Below, piece by piece: positions 1 through 10,900 of a stretch of 64,000 bases of DNA. How positions within the stretch are numbered: position 1 is the first letter of the stretch; each line of letters opens with the position of its first letter. The notes beneath the pieces were generated by a model, which had not been told where the DNA came from, did not search any database, and saw only the letters and a program-made list of their open reading frames with translations. This stretch comes from Tunturibacter gelidoferens. GTDB taxonomy: Bacteria; Acidobacteriota; Terriglobia; Terriglobales; Acidobacteriaceae. The position numbers were made by a program, and so were the translations under genes. The stretch lies in NCBI RefSeq assembly GCF_040358255.1, contig NZ_CP132938.1, forward strand, positions 1,736,001 through 1,800,000. Direction: 5' to 3'.

Positions 1-1068
1 ACAGGCCGTATAGCAAAGCTGGCATCCGATGCATAAATCCTTATGAATACGCGCAACGATCTGATAGTTCAGATTAAGCTGTTTCCACTCGAGAACATTC
101 GGAAGTGATAACCCGCGAAAGTCTTCGATCGTAGCGAATCCCTTTTCCCCCATCCAATTCAACAGTCCGTCCTGCATATCTTCGACGATTCTGTAGCCGT
201 AGTGCATCGCGGCAGTGCATACCTGCACAGTGTTGCAGCCCAACAAAATAAACTCTGTCGCATCTCGCCAACTTCCAATCCCGCCAATCCCTGACAGAGG
301 AAGCACACTCGCAGCGTCAGCCTGAATCTGTTGAACCATATTGAGCGCAATCGGTTTCACTGCAGGCCCGCAGTAGCCGCCGTGTGAACTCTTGCCGTCT
401 ACATTTGGATTTGGCTGAAACGTATCAAGATCGATGCCTGTAATCGAGTTAATCGTATTGATCGCGGAGAGTGCATCGGCCCCTCCGCGCTTTGCAGCTC
501 GCGCAGGCACACGAATATCCGAGATGTTCGGTGTCAGCTTAACAATCACAGGCGTTCGAGCCTTTTCCTTCACCCATCCAGTAATCTGCTCGCAGTACTC
601 CGGTACCTGTCCCACCGCAGATCCCATGCCCCGTTCGCTCATCCCATGCGGACACCCAAAGTTAAGTTCTAACCCGTCTGCGCCAGCATCCTCCGCCCGT
701 TGGACAATGTCATGCCAGCTCTCACGCTTGCTCTCAACCATCAGCGAAGCGATCACTACATGCTTCGGATACCTCCGCTTGACCTCAGCGATCTCCTGCA
801 GGTTCACCTCGATCGGGCGATCCGAGATGAGCTCGATATTATTGAAGCCCATCATCCGCCGCCCCTCCCAATCGATCGACGAGTAGCGCGAACTCACATT
901 GGTAATCGGCTCCCCGATCGTCTTCCAAACGGCTCCCCCCCAACCCGCATCGAAGGCCCGCATCACTTGCTCACCGCAGTTTGTAGGCGGAGCAGACGCC
1001 AGCCAAAACGGATTGAGGCACTCAATGCCGCAGAAAGTGCTTGCAAGTGTTGGCTTAGGTCTGGACAT
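1..1068 (-). CDS. preA: NAD-dependent dihydropyrimidine dehydrogenase subunit PreA (partial, C-terminus off window)
   Basis: Catalytic FMN subunit of cytoplasmic dihydropyrimidine dehydrogenase, which reduces uracil or thymine to the 5,6-dihydro form. Translating the minus strand from ATG at 1068 gives MSRPKPTLASTFCGIECLNP, then a dihydroorotate-dehydrogenase-like TIM barrel containing LELNFGCPHGMSERGMGS and LPLSGIGGIGSWRDA. The reading frame is still open at base 1, inside a ferredoxin-type motif CIGCQLCYTAC, so the last 4Fe-4S module lies outside the window. The ATG is preceded by GGAGG and overlaps the end of preT by 14 bases, so the two subunits are translationally coupled. The family assignment is firm; the substrate is inferred from the preT partner and the nearby carbamoylase. 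Confidence 0.93.
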   Translation of the reverse strand, partial: MSRPKPTLASTFCGIECLNPFWLASAPPTNCGEQVMRAFDAGWGGAVWKTIGEPITNVSSRYSSIDWEGRRMMGFNNIELISDRPIEVNLQEIAEVKRRYPKHVVIASLMVESKRESWHDIVQRAEDAGADGLELNFGCPHGMSERGMGSAVGQVPEYCEQITGWVKEKARTPVIVKLTPNISDIRVPARAAKRGGADALSAINTINSITGIDLDTFQPNPNVDGKSSHGGYCGPAVKPIALNMVQQIQADAASVLPLSGIGGIGSWRDATEFILLGCNTVQVCTAAMHYGYRIVEDMQDGLLNWMGEKGFATIEDFRGLSLPNVLEWKQLNLNYQIVARIHKDLCIGCQLCYTAC

Positions 1069-2413
1069 ATTGCACCTCCAACCATTTAGCGATTCCGATC
1101 CCGGCACGCTTTCCGTCCGCCACCGCGTCCACTACCTCGCGTCCGCCGTTTGTACAGTCTCCGCCGGCAAAAAACTTCGGGTAAGAGGTCTGTCCTGTCG
1201 CTCGGTCAATCACAATTCGACCACGCTCAAGCTGAATCTTCCCAAACGTACTCGAAGACTCAAAGAGAAAAGCCGCATGCGTTGCTTGTCCAATCGATAA
1301 GACGATAAGGTCAACCTCGAGAACAAACTCCGAACCCATCTGAGGCACAATCGAACCGTCTTCGGTCGACTCAAGTTTCGTCAGCTCGATCCCCTCCACA
1401 ACCCTATCGCCGCGAACGCCCGTCGGCTGAACGTGCCAGAGGAACTTCACGCCCTCGTTCTTTGCATGCTCATATTCGAACCTGAACGCCGACATCTGCT
1501 CCGCTCCTCGCCTATAGACAATACGCACATCAGCCGCCCCGAGCCGAACCGCAGCGATTGCCGCATCAATAGCGGTATTTCCGGCCCCCACCACCACCAC
1601 GCGTTCCGGTACCGTCGTCAGCGAACCGGACTTATACCCGGCAATCAGGTCAAGCGCATTCGTCACTCCGGCAAGCGCCTCCCCAGAGACTCCAAGCTGA
1701 TGAATCGCGCCTAGTCCAATTCCAAGAAAAACCGCATCATGCTTTCGTTCGAGTTCAGCAAGTCCGGATGCATCGATCCGCGTCTCAAAATGAAAGTCCA
1801 CTCCCAACTGCGAAAGCATCTCGATCTCCCGCAGACTCTCCACCAGCGGCAGCTTGTACTCCGCAACCCCATACGTGTTCAGGCCACCGGGCAACGGTCG
1901 CGCATCATATAGACGTGCACGAATTCCACGCCTTCGCAGCTCGGCAGCGCAAGCAAGTGAAGCAGGTCCCGCGCCGATCAACGCGACCGACAGCCCAGTC
2001 TCAGCTCCAGGTTCAAACGGCAGCGGAGCTCCGCTTTCGTACAACGCATCCATCGCGAAGCGCTGAAGCCGCGCAATCTGAATCGGCTGTTTGTTGTAGC
2101 GATGCATCACACAAGCCCCTTCGCAAAGCACCTCTACCGGACAAGCGCGAGAGCAACTGGCACCCAGAATATTCGCATCCAGTATCGTGCGCGCGGAGCC
2201 AGAAAGATTCCCGCTTGCAATCTTCTTGATGAAGCCCGGCACATCGATGTGCGTCGGACAAGCGATCGTACACGGCGCATCGAAGCAATAGAGACAGCGA
2301 TTCGCCTCAGGCACCGCCGCCTGCCTGTCGAACGGTGGATGCAGATCGCCAAAACGTTCTGCCACCTTGGGCGCAGTTACGATCTGCAGAGGAAAGGGAA
2401 CTCGCTCGCTCAT
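1055..2413 (-). CDS. preT: NAD-dependent dihydropyrimidine dehydrogenase subunit PreT
   Basis: 452-residue electron-input subunit of dihydropyrimidine dehydrogenase, related to the small subunit of glutamate synthase. It takes electrons from NAD(P)H through FAD and Fe-S clusters and passes them to PreA. The N-terminus has two cysteine groups, C40/C43/C48/C52 and C87/C91/C97/C101, for 4Fe-4S clusters. They are followed by an FAD-binding GAGPASLACAAE near residue 147 and an NAD-binding VVVGAGNTAIDAA. Length is normal for the family. It is the first gene of a preT-preA pair. An M20 carbamoylase that fits the third step of the same pathway starts about 280 bases upstream on the same strand. Confidence 0.93.
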   Translation of the reverse strand: MSERVPFPLQIVTAPKVAERFGDLHPPFDRQAAVPEANRCLYCFDAPCTIACPTHIDVPGFIKKIASGNLSGSARTILDANILGASCSRACPVEVLCEGACVMHRYNKQPIQIARLQRFAMDALYESGAPLPFEPGAETGLSVALIGAGPASLACAAELRRRGIRARLYDARPLPGGLNTYGVAEYKLPLVESLREIEMLSQLGVDFHFETRIDASGLAELERKHDAVFLGIGLGAIHQLGVSGEALAGVTNALDLIAGYKSGSLTTVPERVVVVGAGNTAIDAAIAAVRLGAADVRIVYRRGAEQMSAFRFEYEHAKNEGVKFLWHVQPTGVRGDRVVEGIELTKLESTEDGSIVPQMGSEFVLEVDLIVLSIGQATHAAFLFESSSTFGKIQLERGRIVIDRATGQTSYPKFFAGGDCTNGGREVVDAVADGKRAGIGIAKWLEVQYVQT

Positions 2414-2695
2414 CAGAATCCAATCACCTCGTCAGGCTCATCGAAACCGCAGCACTCAATAGACGCATTCCTCATTGATGTCTCATGCATGGGCCTGCTG
2501 CAGTTGGCGAAACTTCCATGGAATGAAAGCAACTGCATCATGGAAGACAACATGAATCCTCCTTGGGCTGCATACTCTTCCGTCAGGAGTGACTATTATG
2601 CACTATCTCAACCAAACTTACGGCCAGATAAAGAAATCTAAGACTTCACATCGCGCGTTGCATGATCCAGAGATGAGACCAACTCCAATCTCGAA

Positions 2696-3958
2696 TCACG
2701 ACGCCTGGCCGTTTCTCTCCTGATCCCTCAACCACTTCATAGTCTTCCCGGCAAGCCGGTCAAAGGCCCGCACGGCCAGCATCAAATCTTCGACCTTCGT
2801 ATCTTCCGCCTTGTTGTGGCTCAGCCCGGCAACAGATTGAGTAAACATCATGACAGTCGGAATCCCGGCGCGCGCCACCTCCGCAGCATCATGCAACGGC
2901 CCGGAGGGCAGCCTGTGGAACGTGCCAGCAATCTCAAGGATCGCCTCCTCGCAAAACTCAATCAGTCGCGCATCAAACGGTATCGGCTCAATACTCCAGA
3001 TCCTCGACCAATCGACTGTGCAGCCTTCTTCCTTCGCAAAGCGTTCACTCGCAGTGCGAGCCTCAGCCAGCATAGAAGCGAGTACCTCCGCGTCGAGATC
3101 ACGCATATCAAGCGTCGTCTCGCAACGCCCAACCACAGCCGTCACAATCCCGGGAAAAGTCTTCACGCTTCCCATCGTCGCAACGGCGTCCGGGTGTTTT
3201 CGTGCAATCGGGCGAATCTCAAGCGCCAGTTTCGCCGCAGCAGCCAGTGCATCCCGCCGTACACTCATCGGAGTAGACCCAGAATGAGCCTCCTGTCCGT
3301 GGAACGCAACCGCGTGTCGTTCAACACCCTTGGTGCCGAGCACCGCCCCCAGCGGGATCCCCATACTCTCAAGCACCGGTCCCTGCTCGATATGTAACTC
3401 CAGATAAGCGGCGGCGTTTCTCCGTTCCCTTGTCGCTTCTCCAATCTGTTCCACGTTGATCTGACAACTCCGAAGAGCGTCCTCCAGCCGAACTCCATCG
3501 CGATCCGTGCGACTACGATCAGCCTCAATCGTATGGGTCCCCGCAAACGCGGAAGATCCGAAGAGACTTCGCCCAAAACGCGCGCCCTCTTCATCAGCCC
3601 AATCGACCAGCCGAATCGTGATCGGCGGCTTGCCGTCAAAATCTTCCACTAGGCCGCGCAACACCTCTAAGCCAGCCAGGACCCCAAGACATCCATCCAG
3701 CCATCCGCCGTTAGGCACCGAGTCAAGGTGACTCCCAAGAATAAGAGCGCGATCCGAATCTCCGCTAAGCGTAGTCCAGGAGTTTCCAGCGGCATCGTAA
3801 TGATGCTCCAATGGCAGTCCCTTCAGCTTGCTCTGGAACCACGAACGCGCATCGAGCCAAACCGAAGTCCAGGCCACCCGCTGGGCGCCATTCTCGTCAG
3901 CCGTCAGGGCACGAAGTTCTTTAAGATCAGAGACTACTCGTAGTGAATCAACGGGCAC
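2696..3958 (-). CDS. M20 family Zn-dependent hydrolase (beta-ureidopropionase / N-carbamoyl-amino-acid hydrolase / allantoate amidohydrolase)
   Basis: 420-residue cytoplasmic amidohydrolase of the hydantoinase/carbamoylase branch of the M20 peptidases. Metal ligands are visible: H77 in LGSHLDSVPNGG, D88, the E123-E124 pair in DWADEEGARFGRS, H189 in LELHIEQGPVLE, and a C-terminal histidine in PSGPLHDAAEVA. The family cleaves N-carbamoyl groups from beta-alanine, L-amino acids or ureidoglycolate precursors. Next to preTA the likeliest role is release of beta-alanine from N-carbamoyl-beta-alanine in reductive pyrimidine breakdown. The dihydropyrimidinase that should link the two steps is not in the window and may lie beyond the left edge. 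The exact substrate cannot be read from the sequence. Confidence 0.85.
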   Translation of the reverse strand: MPVDSLRVVSDLKELRALTADENGAQRVAWTSVWLDARSWFQSKLKGLPLEHHYDAAGNSWTTLSGDSDRALILGSHLDSVPNGGWLDGCLGVLAGLEVLRGLVEDFDGKPPITIRLVDWADEEGARFGRSLFGSSAFAGTHTIEADRSRTDRDGVRLEDALRSCQINVEQIGEATRERRNAAAYLELHIEQGPVLESMGIPLGAVLGTKGVERHAVAFHGQEAHSGSTPMSVRRDALAAAAKLALEIRPIARKHPDAVATMGSVKTFPGIVTAVVGRCETTLDMRDLDAEVLASMLAEARTASERFAKEEGCTVDWSRIWSIEPIPFDARLIEFCEEAILEIAGTFHRLPSGPLHDAAEVARAGIPTVMMFTQSVAGLSHNKAEDTKVEDLMLAVRAFDRLAGKTMKWLRDQERNGQAS

Positions 3959-4197
3959 GCATCTTCTCCTGAATAATTAACGTTATACCTGCCAACCCGA
4001 TATATATAGAGAGATGAATTGGATACACGAGACTGTAGGTTCGACATCTCATCCTCAAAACCTGCATTTCGCCACTCCGCGGCGTTGCCAGCTCCGAATC
4101 TCTCATCAGCACAGGAGAGGTACACTACTCGCACCGCGACTACTGTATTCGTCTCGTCCAGACGGAGCACACCCATCCCCACCGGAGGCCACGCTGT

Positions 4198-6456
4198 TTG
4201 ATCTGCTGCCGACGTTGTCTGAACCTCGTTCTCTCCCTTACGCTCTTATCCTCCACGCTCCACGCAGCCGAAATCGGCGATTCCGCGCGCTGGAAGCGAG
4301 AAGCAGCCAATGTCTCCATCACACGCGACGACTGGGGTATCGCGCACATCCACGGTAAAACGGACGCCGATGCCGTCTTCGGCATGGAGTACGCCCAGGC
4401 CGAAGACGACTTCAACCGCGTCGAGACGAACTACATCAACGCCCTCGGCCGTCTCGCCGAAGCTGAAGGCGAATCGCGCATCTACCAAGACCTTCGCATG
4501 AAGCTCTTCATCGACCCCGTGGCGTTGAAGAAACAATACGCAGCCAGCCCCGCATGGCTCCGCACCCTCATGGACGCCTTCGCCGACGGCCTCAACTTCT
4601 ACCTCTATAAACATCCCGAAGTAAAACCGCGAGTCATTCAACACTTCGAGCCGTGGATGGCCCTATCTTTTACAGAAGGCAGCATCGGCGGCGACATCGA
4701 ACGCATCGACCTCGCCCAGCTCGAGGCCTTCTACTCTCATCCCGCCGCAATCCACGCCTCCAAACCCATCACCTCTCGCGACGAAGTAGCCTACGTCCAC
4801 GACAGCGATCCTCCCGAGCCCACCGGCTCCAACGGAATGGCCATCGCGCCCTCGAACACCGCCGATCATCACGCCCTCCTCCTTATCAACCCTCACACCT
4901 CCTTTTTCTTCCGCTCCGAACTTCAAATGGCCAGCGACGGAAACCTCAACGCCTACGGAGCCGTCACCTGGGGTCAGTTCTTCATCTACCAGGGCTTCAA
5001 CGAGCGAGCCGGCTGGATGCACACCTCCAGCGGAGTCGACGCAGTAGACGAGTATCTCGAAACCGTCGAGAAGAAGGGCGACCACTTCACCTACAAGTAC
5101 GGCAATCAGCAGCGCCCCGTCACCGCCGAGCAAATAACCGTCCCCTACAAAACCGACCACGGAATGGCCGAAAAGAAGTTCATCATCTACCGCACTCATC
5201 ACGGCCCCATCATCCGCCAAGAACCCAGCCGCCAAGAACCCAGCCACGAAGAATCCAGCCGCGAAGGCAATGCCAGGTGGATCAGCATCCGTCTCATGCA
5301 CGAGCCCATTAAAGCGCTCACCCAGTCCTACCTCCGCACCAAAGCCACCGACTACAAATCCTTCCGCCAGACCCTCGAACTCAAAGCCAACTCCTCCAAC
5401 AACACCATCTTCGCCGACGCCGACGGCGACATCGCCTACTTTCACGGCAACTTCATCCCGCGCCGCGACACCACCTTCGACTTCACCAAGCCCGTCGACG
5501 GCAGCAATCCCGCCACAGACTGGAAAGGTCTGCTCACCATCGACGAACTCCCCCAACTCCTCAACCCAGCCAGCGGTTGGCTCTACAACAGCAACAACTG
5601 GCCCTGGTCCGGAGCCGGCATCAGCAGCCTTCGCAAGCAGGACTTTCCCCCCTACGTCGAAACCGGAACCGAAACCGCACGCGGCCTCCACGCCATCCGA
5701 GTCCTGCAGAATAAAAAAGACTTCACCCTCGACACCCTCATCGCTGCCGCCTACGACAGCTACCTTCCCTGGTTCGACAAAACCATCCCAGCTCTGCTCA
5801 AAGCCTGGAACGAAGCACCACTCTCCAGTCTCCTCCGCGCCCGGCTGACCGAACAGATCGCTGCCCTGCGCACATGGGACCAACGCTGGGCCGTCGACTC
5901 CATGCCCACCTCTCTCGCCGTCTTCTGGGGCGAAGACATTCGTCGCCTCACCATCGCCGACGCCAAAAAAGCAGGCATCCCCGTCGAAGAGTACATCGCC
6001 ACTCAGGTCCCCAGCGGCCAACTGCTCCAGTCCCTCGCCAGCGCCTCCGACAGACTCACCTCCGACTTCGGAACCTGGAAGACTCCGTGGGGCGACATCA
6101 ATCGGTTCCAGCGCATCACCGGCGATCTTGTCCAGCCCTTCAACGACGCCCAACCGAGCATCCCCGTCGGATTCACCTCCTCGCTCTGGGGTTCCCTCGC
6201 CTCCTTCGGAGCCCGGCCCTACCCAGGAACAAAAAAATGGTACGGAACCGTTGGCAACAGCTTCGTAGCCGTAGTCGAGTTCGGAGACAAGGTCCGCGCA
6301 AAGGCTGTCACCGCCGGCGGAGAGAGCGGCGACCCCGCCTCCCGTCACTTCAACGACCAGGCAAAGCGCTACGCCACTGGCGACCTCCGCGATGTTTACT
6401 TTTATCCTTCAGATCTAGAAGGACACATCGAGCGCCAGTACAATCCCGGAAATTAA
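4198..6456 (+). CDS. Penicillin acylase family protein (secreted Ntn-hydrolase)
   Basis: 752-residue precursor of the penicillin amidase/acyl-homoserine-lactone acylase family: periplasmic Ntn hydrolases that cut amide bonds and mature by self-cleavage. The start is taken as TTG at 4198 because GGAGG lies 9 bases upstream and no ATG precedes the hydrophobic leader (VLSLTLLSSTLHAA). The alpha part contains DDWGIAHIHGKTDADAVFGM. The predicted nucleophile is S211 in PPEPTGSNGMAIAPS, which would become the beta-chain N-terminus. Residues 340-354 hold a small tandem repeat (RQEPS, RQEPS, HEESS) in what looks like a surface loop. The substrate is unknown; lactone signals, beta-lactams and other acyl amides are all possible. 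Confidence 0.88.
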   Translation: MICCRRCLNLVLSLTLLSSTLHAAEIGDSARWKREAANVSITRDDWGIAHIHGKTDADAVFGMEYAQAEDDFNRVETNYINALGRLAEAEGESRIYQDLRMKLFIDPVALKKQYAASPAWLRTLMDAFADGLNFYLYKHPEVKPRVIQHFEPWMALSFTEGSIGGDIERIDLAQLEAFYSHPAAIHASKPITSRDEVAYVHDSDPPEPTGSNGMAIAPSNTADHHALLLINPHTSFFFRSELQMASDGNLNAYGAVTWGQFFIYQGFNERAGWMHTSSGVDAVDEYLETVEKKGDHFTYKYGNQQRPVTAEQITVPYKTDHGMAEKKFIIYRTHHGPIIRQEPSRQEPSHEESSREGNARWISIRLMHEPIKALTQSYLRTKATDYKSFRQTLELKANSSNNTIFADADGDIAYFHGNFIPRRDTTFDFTKPVDGSNPATDWKGLLTIDELPQLLNPASGWLYNSNNWPWSGAGISSLRKQDFPPYVETGTETARGLHAIRVLQNKKDFTLDTLIAAAYDSYLPWFDKTIPALLKAWNEAPLSSLLRARLTEQIAALRTWDQRWAVDSMPTSLAVFWGEDIRRLTIADAKKAGIPVEEYIATQVPSGQLLQSLASASDRLTSDFGTWKTPWGDINRFQRITGDLVQPFNDAQPSIPVGFTSSLWGSLASFGARPYPGTKKWYGTVGNSFVAVVEFGDKVRAKAVTAGGESGDPASRHFNDQAKRYATGDLRDVYFYPSDLEGHIERQYNPGN
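5215..5259 (+). repeat. 15-bp in-frame tandem repeat, three units
   Basis: Three consecutive 15-base units encode RQEPS, RQEPS and HEESS within the penicillin-acylase gene. The first two units are identical and the third has diverged. This looks like replication slippage in a loop. Confidence 0.85.
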
Positions 6457-6613
6457 TACTCGAATCTCTGACTCCGGTCTTAGTCCTGCTCAATCAATGT
6501 CGATCGGCAGGAAAGTAAGTCAGGAAATCTCCCAAAAATGAAAGAAGTCTCGATTTCACGCCACTCATACGAGCTCCAACCTTCGGTCGTGTAGAATCCT
6601 CCAGACCACCATC

Positions 6614-7261
6614 ATGATTAAGCTGGCTAAAATCCCAAACCTTACAGAGCTCACCTACCGGAGCATTAAGCAGAGCGTGCTGAATGGGACTTTAGGCGAA
6701 CTGTCCAGGCTCACCGAAGAGTCCCTTGCCACTCAACTCGGAATCAGCAAGTCCCCGGTCCGCGAAGCGCTCAATCGATTGGAAGCAGAGGGGCTTGTTC
6801 GCATTGAAGCCCGCCGCGGGGCCTACGTCCGCCAGTTCTCAGCAAAAGAGATCCGGGATCTTTACGAGCTCCGCGAGGTTCTCGAGGTCCATGCGATCGA
6901 TGCAGCGACCATCACTCCGAAGTTGCTTAGCGATCTGTCAAACAGCATCAACCGCACCAAAAAGTTTCTCAAGAACGGCAACAAGCTCGAACATATCGAA
7001 GAAGACATGCGGTTTCACGGCCTGATCACCGCAGCCACCGGTAACCAGGAGCTCTGCCACGTCCTCGAAAACGTGCAACAAAAAGCTCTTCTCTGCCGTT
7101 CCAAATCATATGAACTCTCAGCCACCACCGCGCCCGTAGCTCATACGAAGATCTACCAGGCCCTGAAAAAAGACTCCAAACGCGAGGCGCGACTTGCCAT
7201 GCGGGACCATATCGTCTTCGTTCGCGAGCGCTTGCTCGCTACCTTCAAGACGCCGGACTGA
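6614..7261 (+). CDS. GntR family transcriptional regulator, FadR subfamily (FCD domain)
   Basis: 215-residue DNA-binding repressor or activator. The N-terminal winged helix (residues about 10-75) contains LTEESLATQLGISKSPVREALNRL and the wing EARRGAYVRQF. The C-terminal FCD ligand domain has the usual metal-site spacing of D/H residues (DLYELREVLEVHAIDAA, then EDMRFHGLITAATGN). FCD members usually sense a carboxylate or sugar acid. It stands between the secreted amidase and the first TonB receptor, both on the same strand, so it may control either. The long 7262-7908 spacer holds a palindromic site that could belong to it or to the NagR-like regulator at 31.5 kb. The effector is unknown. Confidence 0.92.
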   Translation: MIKLAKIPNLTELTYRSIKQSVLNGTLGELSRLTEESLATQLGISKSPVREALNRLEAEGLVRIEARRGAYVRQFSAKEIRDLYELREVLEVHAIDAATITPKLLSDLSNSINRTKKFLKNGNKLEHIEEDMRFHGLITAATGNQELCHVLENVQQKALLCRSKSYELSATTAPVAHTKIYQALKKDSKREARLAMRDHIVFVRERLLATFKTPD

Positions 7262-7908
7262 GCTTCCACTGCACAGCGTCACAGAAACTCCTCTTCAGCG
7301 CACGCGATCTGCGACCAGCTCTCAGGCGAAACGATCCTGAGACAAGCGATGAGCCTCCCGGAACTTCGACGTTGTTCTAAAAATCCAACAACTCAAACGT
7401 TCACAGCGACGACAAGCCCCCCTGTTTCTGTCCGCTCGTTCCCAATTCTTTTCCTGAAACCGTGATTTAAACACCAGCTTCTTCGATCTCCCCTTCTTCA
7501 CTAAGTCACTGATTCGAAAACCGCGCTGCGCGAATCTCCGCTGCCCATCGGCGTTTGAGGAGACACCGGCGACACATGCGCTGAATTTTCTCCTTGCATG
7601 TCAGTACAGTTGTCTATACTATTTGGCCTTCAAAAGAACTGATGATTTTTCGGTCTCAGAAGCGACCCCGAAAGTTCTGTTTTCTGGGTATTTCGGAAGG
7701 TTTTTAGGACACAGTTTCATCCGAGGATGTTTACAACACAAGACGCGAAGGATCTGAATTCGCTGCAAGAAGCCACACACTGCAGTGACTCAACCCTAAG
7801 GCGCAAACACCAGACAGAAATCTAAGCGACAGTCAAAGTCGCTCGAACAAGAACGTTCCACGAAGTTCGCAACACTCTTTGAGAAAGAAATGGAATTGGA
7901 GGCCACCA
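7262..7908 (+). other. Intergenic leader region before the first TonB receptor
   Basis: About 650 bases without a convincing gene. It holds an imperfect LacI-type core (CTCAAACGTTCA near 7389) and a NagR/GntR-like site at 7603-7620 (separate entry). A ribosome binding site GGAGG at 7898-7902 sets the receptor start at 7909. The length suggests a long 5' leader or several regulator sites. Confidence 0.6.
7603..7620 (+). promoter_or_regulatory. NagR/GntR-like operator candidate upstream of TonB receptor 1
   Basis: Imperfect palindrome with arms AGTACAG and CTATACT. It contains the 13-mer CAGTTGTCTATAC, which recurs exactly at 32452-32464 upstream of nagR. The core resembles GTnTAGAC-type operators of HutC-subfamily amino-sugar regulators. 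A FadR-type site for the adjacent GntR gene is an alternative reading. Confidence 0.5.
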
Positions 7909-10900
7909 ATGAGAGCACGCATCGCATTATTTAGTTTCTTCACGTTTCTGGTTTGTTCCTTCGCGCACGGGCAGGACATCAGCGCTAAGATCACCGGAAC
8001 CGTAACCGACGCCTCAGGCGCCGTTATTGCCGGCGCTACCGTCACCGCTCGTGAAAGCTCTCGTGGCACTGTCTATCCAACCAAAACCAACGCCGCCGGT
8101 GTCTACTACCTGTCTCCTCTGCCTGTTGGGCAGTACGTGCTCAAGGTGGCAGCTCCCGGCTTCTCCTCCTCAGAGCACCAGGCCATCTCTCTCGACATAG
8201 CCCAGACAGCTCGCATTGACGTCGCATTGACCGTCGGTCAGGCCTCGCAGACCGTCGAAGTCTCCGGTGCGCCGCCTCTGCTGCAGACCGATGACAGCTA
8301 CCTTGGAACTGTTCTCGATGCGCGTGCCAACGTCACTCTGCCGCTCGCAACTCGCAACTACAACCAGCTCACCCTCCTTTCTCCCGGCGCCGTCAGCCTC
8401 AATCCTGGCTCCTTCACAGGCTCTCAGGCCAGCTTCCAGGTCGGCCGTCCCTACATCAACGGCAACCGCGAGCAGACCAACAACTACATCCTCGACGGCA
8501 TGGACAACAACCAGATCGACAACAACGATGTAGCCTTTTCGCCCAGTGTCGACGCCATCCAGGAGTTCAATCTCATCTCGCAGAACGCGCCCTCGTCCTA
8601 CGGCAACTACCTCGGCGGAATCATCAACGTCACCCTTAAGTCCGGAACCAACCAGTTCCACGGCGACGTCTTCGAGTTCATCCGCAACGACGCCCTCAAC
8701 GCCAACACCTGGAAAAACGGCCTCACCAAAGGACAGCCGTATATTCCGGGCACCAACAACCCCGACGGAACTGGCCTGAAGCCGATCCTCCGCTGGAACG
8801 AGTTTGGCGGATCGGTGGGCGGTCCCATCATCAAAGACAAGCTCTTCTTCTTCGTGGATTACCAGGGCTCGCGTTTTGACCAGCCGGCGACCTCCGTGCC
8901 GTACACCGTATTCACCGCTGCAGAACGTCAGGGTAACTTCGCCAGCATCTGTTCCGCGGGCTTCAACGCATCAGGCATCTGCAACAACCTCACCCAGCAA
9001 CTCTACAATCCGTATTCATCGCCAACGCCCGGCGGCCGTACCCCATTCCTCTACAACAAGATCAACATTCCGTTCAGCTCCGCCGCTTCGAAGATTCTCA
9101 ACTCGAATCTCTATCCCGCACCCATCAACGATCTGACCACAGGCAACCAGGTCAACGTGACGCACTCCTTCACAAACAGCGATCAAGGCGATCTTAAAAT
9201 CGACTGGATTGCTAGCCAGAAGGATCATGTCTACGCCCGCTACTCGCAGCAGCACATTACCAACCCAACCACCAACAGCCAGCTGCTCACCGGCGACTCC
9301 GACAACGAGTTCCCACTCTATAACGGTGTCATCGACTACACCCACACCTTCAACCCGTCCCTCCTCAACAATGCCCGTATCGGGACCAGCTACTTTCCAG
9401 TGACCGAAGGCTACACCAATCCCACCGGACAGAACCTTCCCTCCACCTTCGGCATCGCAGGAGCCGCACCGAATCAAACCTTCCTGCCCCTGCAGATGTT
9501 CTCAGGTGCCAGCTACGGCCCGATGTTCGGCAACAACAATCTCGTCTCGCAGTTCCATGACACCGTCGTTCAGGCGGAAGACACCGTCACCATCATTCGC
9601 GGCAAGCACACCGTCAACGTCGGATTCGAGTTCTACAACTACCGCACCAATGTTCTCTACGTTGGCAACTCAGGTCTGGCCGGTGAGTTCATCTACAACG
9701 GCTCGTTCACCAGCAATCCCTCAGTCGTCATCCCACCCTCTGGCCCAGGCGGAGCCTCCTCGACCCCAACCGGCTGGGCAGAAGCCGACTTTCTCCTCGG
9801 CCTGCCCCAAAACGTTGGACTCGGCTCGGGCGGTGGTCGCAGTCTGCGCAACAGTCTTTATTCCGGATTCGTTCAAGATGATTGGCACGCGCTCCCGAAC
9901 CTGACCTTGAACCTCGGCCTCCGCTATGAAGTCGTTACCCCGCGCGCTGAAGCCCACAATCAGGCAACCAACTACGGCCTCTTCACCGGAGAAGTCCAGA
10001 TTGCAGGACTGAACGGCAACTCCAAAGCCCTCTACAACCAATACAACGGCCCCACCAACTTCCAGCCGCGCGTAGGCTTCTCCTGGCAGCCAGGCGGAGA
10101 TAAATCCATGGTCGTTCGCGGCGCCTACGGTATCTCGAACTTCACCGAGAGCACCGGCACCGGCAACCTCCTTATCCAGAACCCGCCCTTTGCCATCCCC
10201 CTCAACGTCACCTACGCGGGTGGCACCCAGGCCCTCCCCACCACTACCCTCGACGAAGGCTTCTCCAGCTTCCCAGCATCCGGATGCACCGAAGCCGCTG
10301 CCCTCGCGCAGTCGCCGCTCTGCTTCTCAGGCTCTGGCATCCACGCCTTCAATCCCAACGAAATCCGCCCCGCCGTCTCGCAGCAATACAACCTCACCGT
10401 CCAGCGTCAGATCGGCAACTCCTCCACCTTCTCCATCGGCTACGTTGGCCAGAAGACCGACCACCTCATGACCATCGCCCTCATCAACCAGAAGGTTCTT
10501 GAGGCCGACGGCACCATCGCACCCAGCCCCTACCTCAACCCCACCCTGCAGGGACTGATCGGCCAGGCGCGTCTCACCGCCTCCACCGGTTACTCCAACT
10601 ACAACGCCCTCCAAGCCAGCTTCCAGCAGCGCCTCAACCACGGCCTCGAACTCCAAGGCAACTACACCTTCTCCAAGTGCCTCGGAAACTCTTCAGGCTT
10701 CTACGCGCAATACGGCGACACCAACGCGCAACTCACCCAGGCCGGCAACAACCACTTCTTCTTCCAGAACACCTACAATCCCGCAGCCGACTACGGTCGA
10801 TGCGACCAGAACGTAGCCAACTCCTTCAACGGTTTCGTCACCTATGACCTTCCCTTCGGCCGCGGCCGCACCTTCGGCTCAAACATCAACCGCGCAGCAG

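Noticed and set aside
4663..6348. 561-codon open frame on the minus strand across the penicillin-acylase gene
   Set aside because: It is Gly/Val/Glu-rich with no family motif. It is the antisense shadow of a strongly supported gene in GC-rich codon use.
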